A DNA stretch of 64,000 nucleotides from Edolisoma coerulescens (lineage: Eukaryota > Chordata > Aves > Passeriformes > Campephagidae). The DNA is taken from positions 682,245 through 746,244 of the forward strand of contig VWZW01007725.1 in the NCBI GenBank assembly GCA_013397115.1, read 5' to 3'. This document shows, one piece after another, positions 62,906 to 64,000 of the stretch (positions are counted from its first letter, which is position 1; each line of letters starts with the position of its first letter). The position numbers and the translations under genes were made by a program. The notes beneath the pieces are model-generated. The model ran no database searches and had not been told where the DNA came from. It saw nothing but the letters and a program-made list of their open reading frames with translations.

Positions 62906-64000
62906 CTGACCAAAAAGGAAGGGGAAATTCAGTTATCCAATGCACAAAACAGCCAAGTCAAAATGCACTGAAAGTGCAGTGCAAAATTTGTATCATACTT
63001 TTGCAATGTTCCACTTATGTAATTCCATAGCAGTGTCATTTACTTTACAGAATACATCTGGAGAACACAGATGTACATCGTTGTAAAACACAGGTATGTC
63101 CCAGAACATTGTGACTGTCTCATGGGTTTAGAGATGGATGGTAACTCAACTAGAAATGTATAATGATCTCTGCTGATGGTATCTCTCCTTTTCCCATTTT
63201 CTTAAAGGGACATAATTTATATAATTTCCCAAACTGCATTTACTTGCAATTTTCCCAAAATGCCTAAGATTGCCTTCATTATTATTAAAACCTGATGTGT
63301 GTGATACAGTGATTTCAATAAAATACAGATTTTCTTGAATGGTTTAGAGACAGATCAAAGGTGTTCTAAGACTTCCAATGCGACTTTCAAAATATTGTTT
63401 CCAGCAAACTAAAATTTAAACAGCAGGGGGGAGATTTAGATATTTGTAGCTTCACAAGATGATAATGAAGAGGAAAAAAGTAAAGAAACATCTTGGAAGT
63501 AATTTTCTCAGAGCATTATTGACAGGAGGTGGTGAAAATGCTATAAAATCTGCCAGAAATTACAAACCTACCAATCAACAAATGTTAGTTGCTTGAAAAA
63601 GGGTAAGTAAGGATCAGAGCTATGTCTCAAAAGATAAAGACAAGAAAACAGAATATGTAGTGTATGAGAAAAAAATTCAATTGCAGCCATGATTTTCCAA
63701 CAACAAAGAAAATTTAATCTGAAAACCAAACCAGCTCCTTAAAATTGTTTAGTCAAAATAGCAAGCACAAGAGAGGCTGCTAACTTGACTTGGACACTTC
63801 TGTCCAAGTGCAAGCAGAGAAACTACACCTGCTATAGAGTTAAGAATGCTTCTTAATGCTTCTTCATTGCTCATTCTCAAGATGAAAAGAAACCAGCTGT
63901 ATTAGGAGTCCAAGAGTTAATGTACACATACATACATAGTTAGAAATGAATAAAACTCCATTTTTGTTTTTACCTTTCCAAGGTGAGCAGACAATGACAT
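62906..64000. other. AT-rich DNA, no gene recognised
   Basis: Nothing identifiable on either strand up to the window edge. A short imperfect (ACAT)n lies near 63,925-63,937. Confidence 0.7.

Noticed and set aside
1..64000. tRNA, rRNA, CRISPR arrays, insertion sequences, endogenous retrovirus genes
   Set aside because: None seen: no regularly spaced repeat-spacer pattern, no tRNA-like cloverleaf noticed, and the only reverse-transcriptase motifs belong to CR1.

Overview
The window looks like nuclear DNA of a bird or a close reptilian relative. Three copies of the CR1 retrotransposon are recognisable. One has a reverse-transcriptase domain, and another ends in the avian-type octamer-like tail (variants of ATTCTGTGA). 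There are no bacterial-style operons, no SINE clusters and no rRNA. The sequence is AT-rich, with two sharp GC/CpG-rich patches. No protein-coding gene of known family can be identified. All long reading frames are either the CR1 remnants or uninformative frames, including artificially open frames in the CpG islands. The window is best read as intergenic or deep-intronic DNA.

Layout. 1-7.4 kb: AT-rich DNA holding a large inverted repeat, with two arms of about 450 bp in opposite orientation and a 3.7 kb spacer. 11.1-12.25 kb: a decayed CR1 (+) with RT motifs, frameshifts and an internal deletion. 17.2-18.6 kb: two CR1 3' ends, back to back (minus, then plus). 21.6-22.0 kb: CpG island A, carrying a GC-rich tandem duplication and an adjacent CRE half-site plus inverted CCAAT. 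25.57-26.09 kb: CpG island B, with GC box, CACGTG E-box and a 14-bp direct repeat. The islands are the only strong promoter-like signals, and no recognisable gene is attached to either. 28.1-28.8 kb: on the minus strand, a possible two-exon small membrane-protein frame with an AATAAA signal, plus an alternative exon-like segment. 33-50 kb: several plus-strand exon-like segments with good splice signals whose frames can be joined in phase. 62.6-62.9 kb: a minus-strand exon-like pair. The rest is AT-rich unique-looking sequence with homopolymers, A/C-rich low-complexity tracts and a few microsatellites.

How it may work together. If anything is transcribed here, islands A and B are the likely start sites. 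Plus-strand exons at 33.3, 43.1, 43.5, 49.3 and 49.97 kb could belong to a transcript leaving island B. This is inference: consensus-like splice pairs arise by chance in a 64 kb vertebrate window, and no homology could be tested. RNA-seq and cross-species alignment would decide it.
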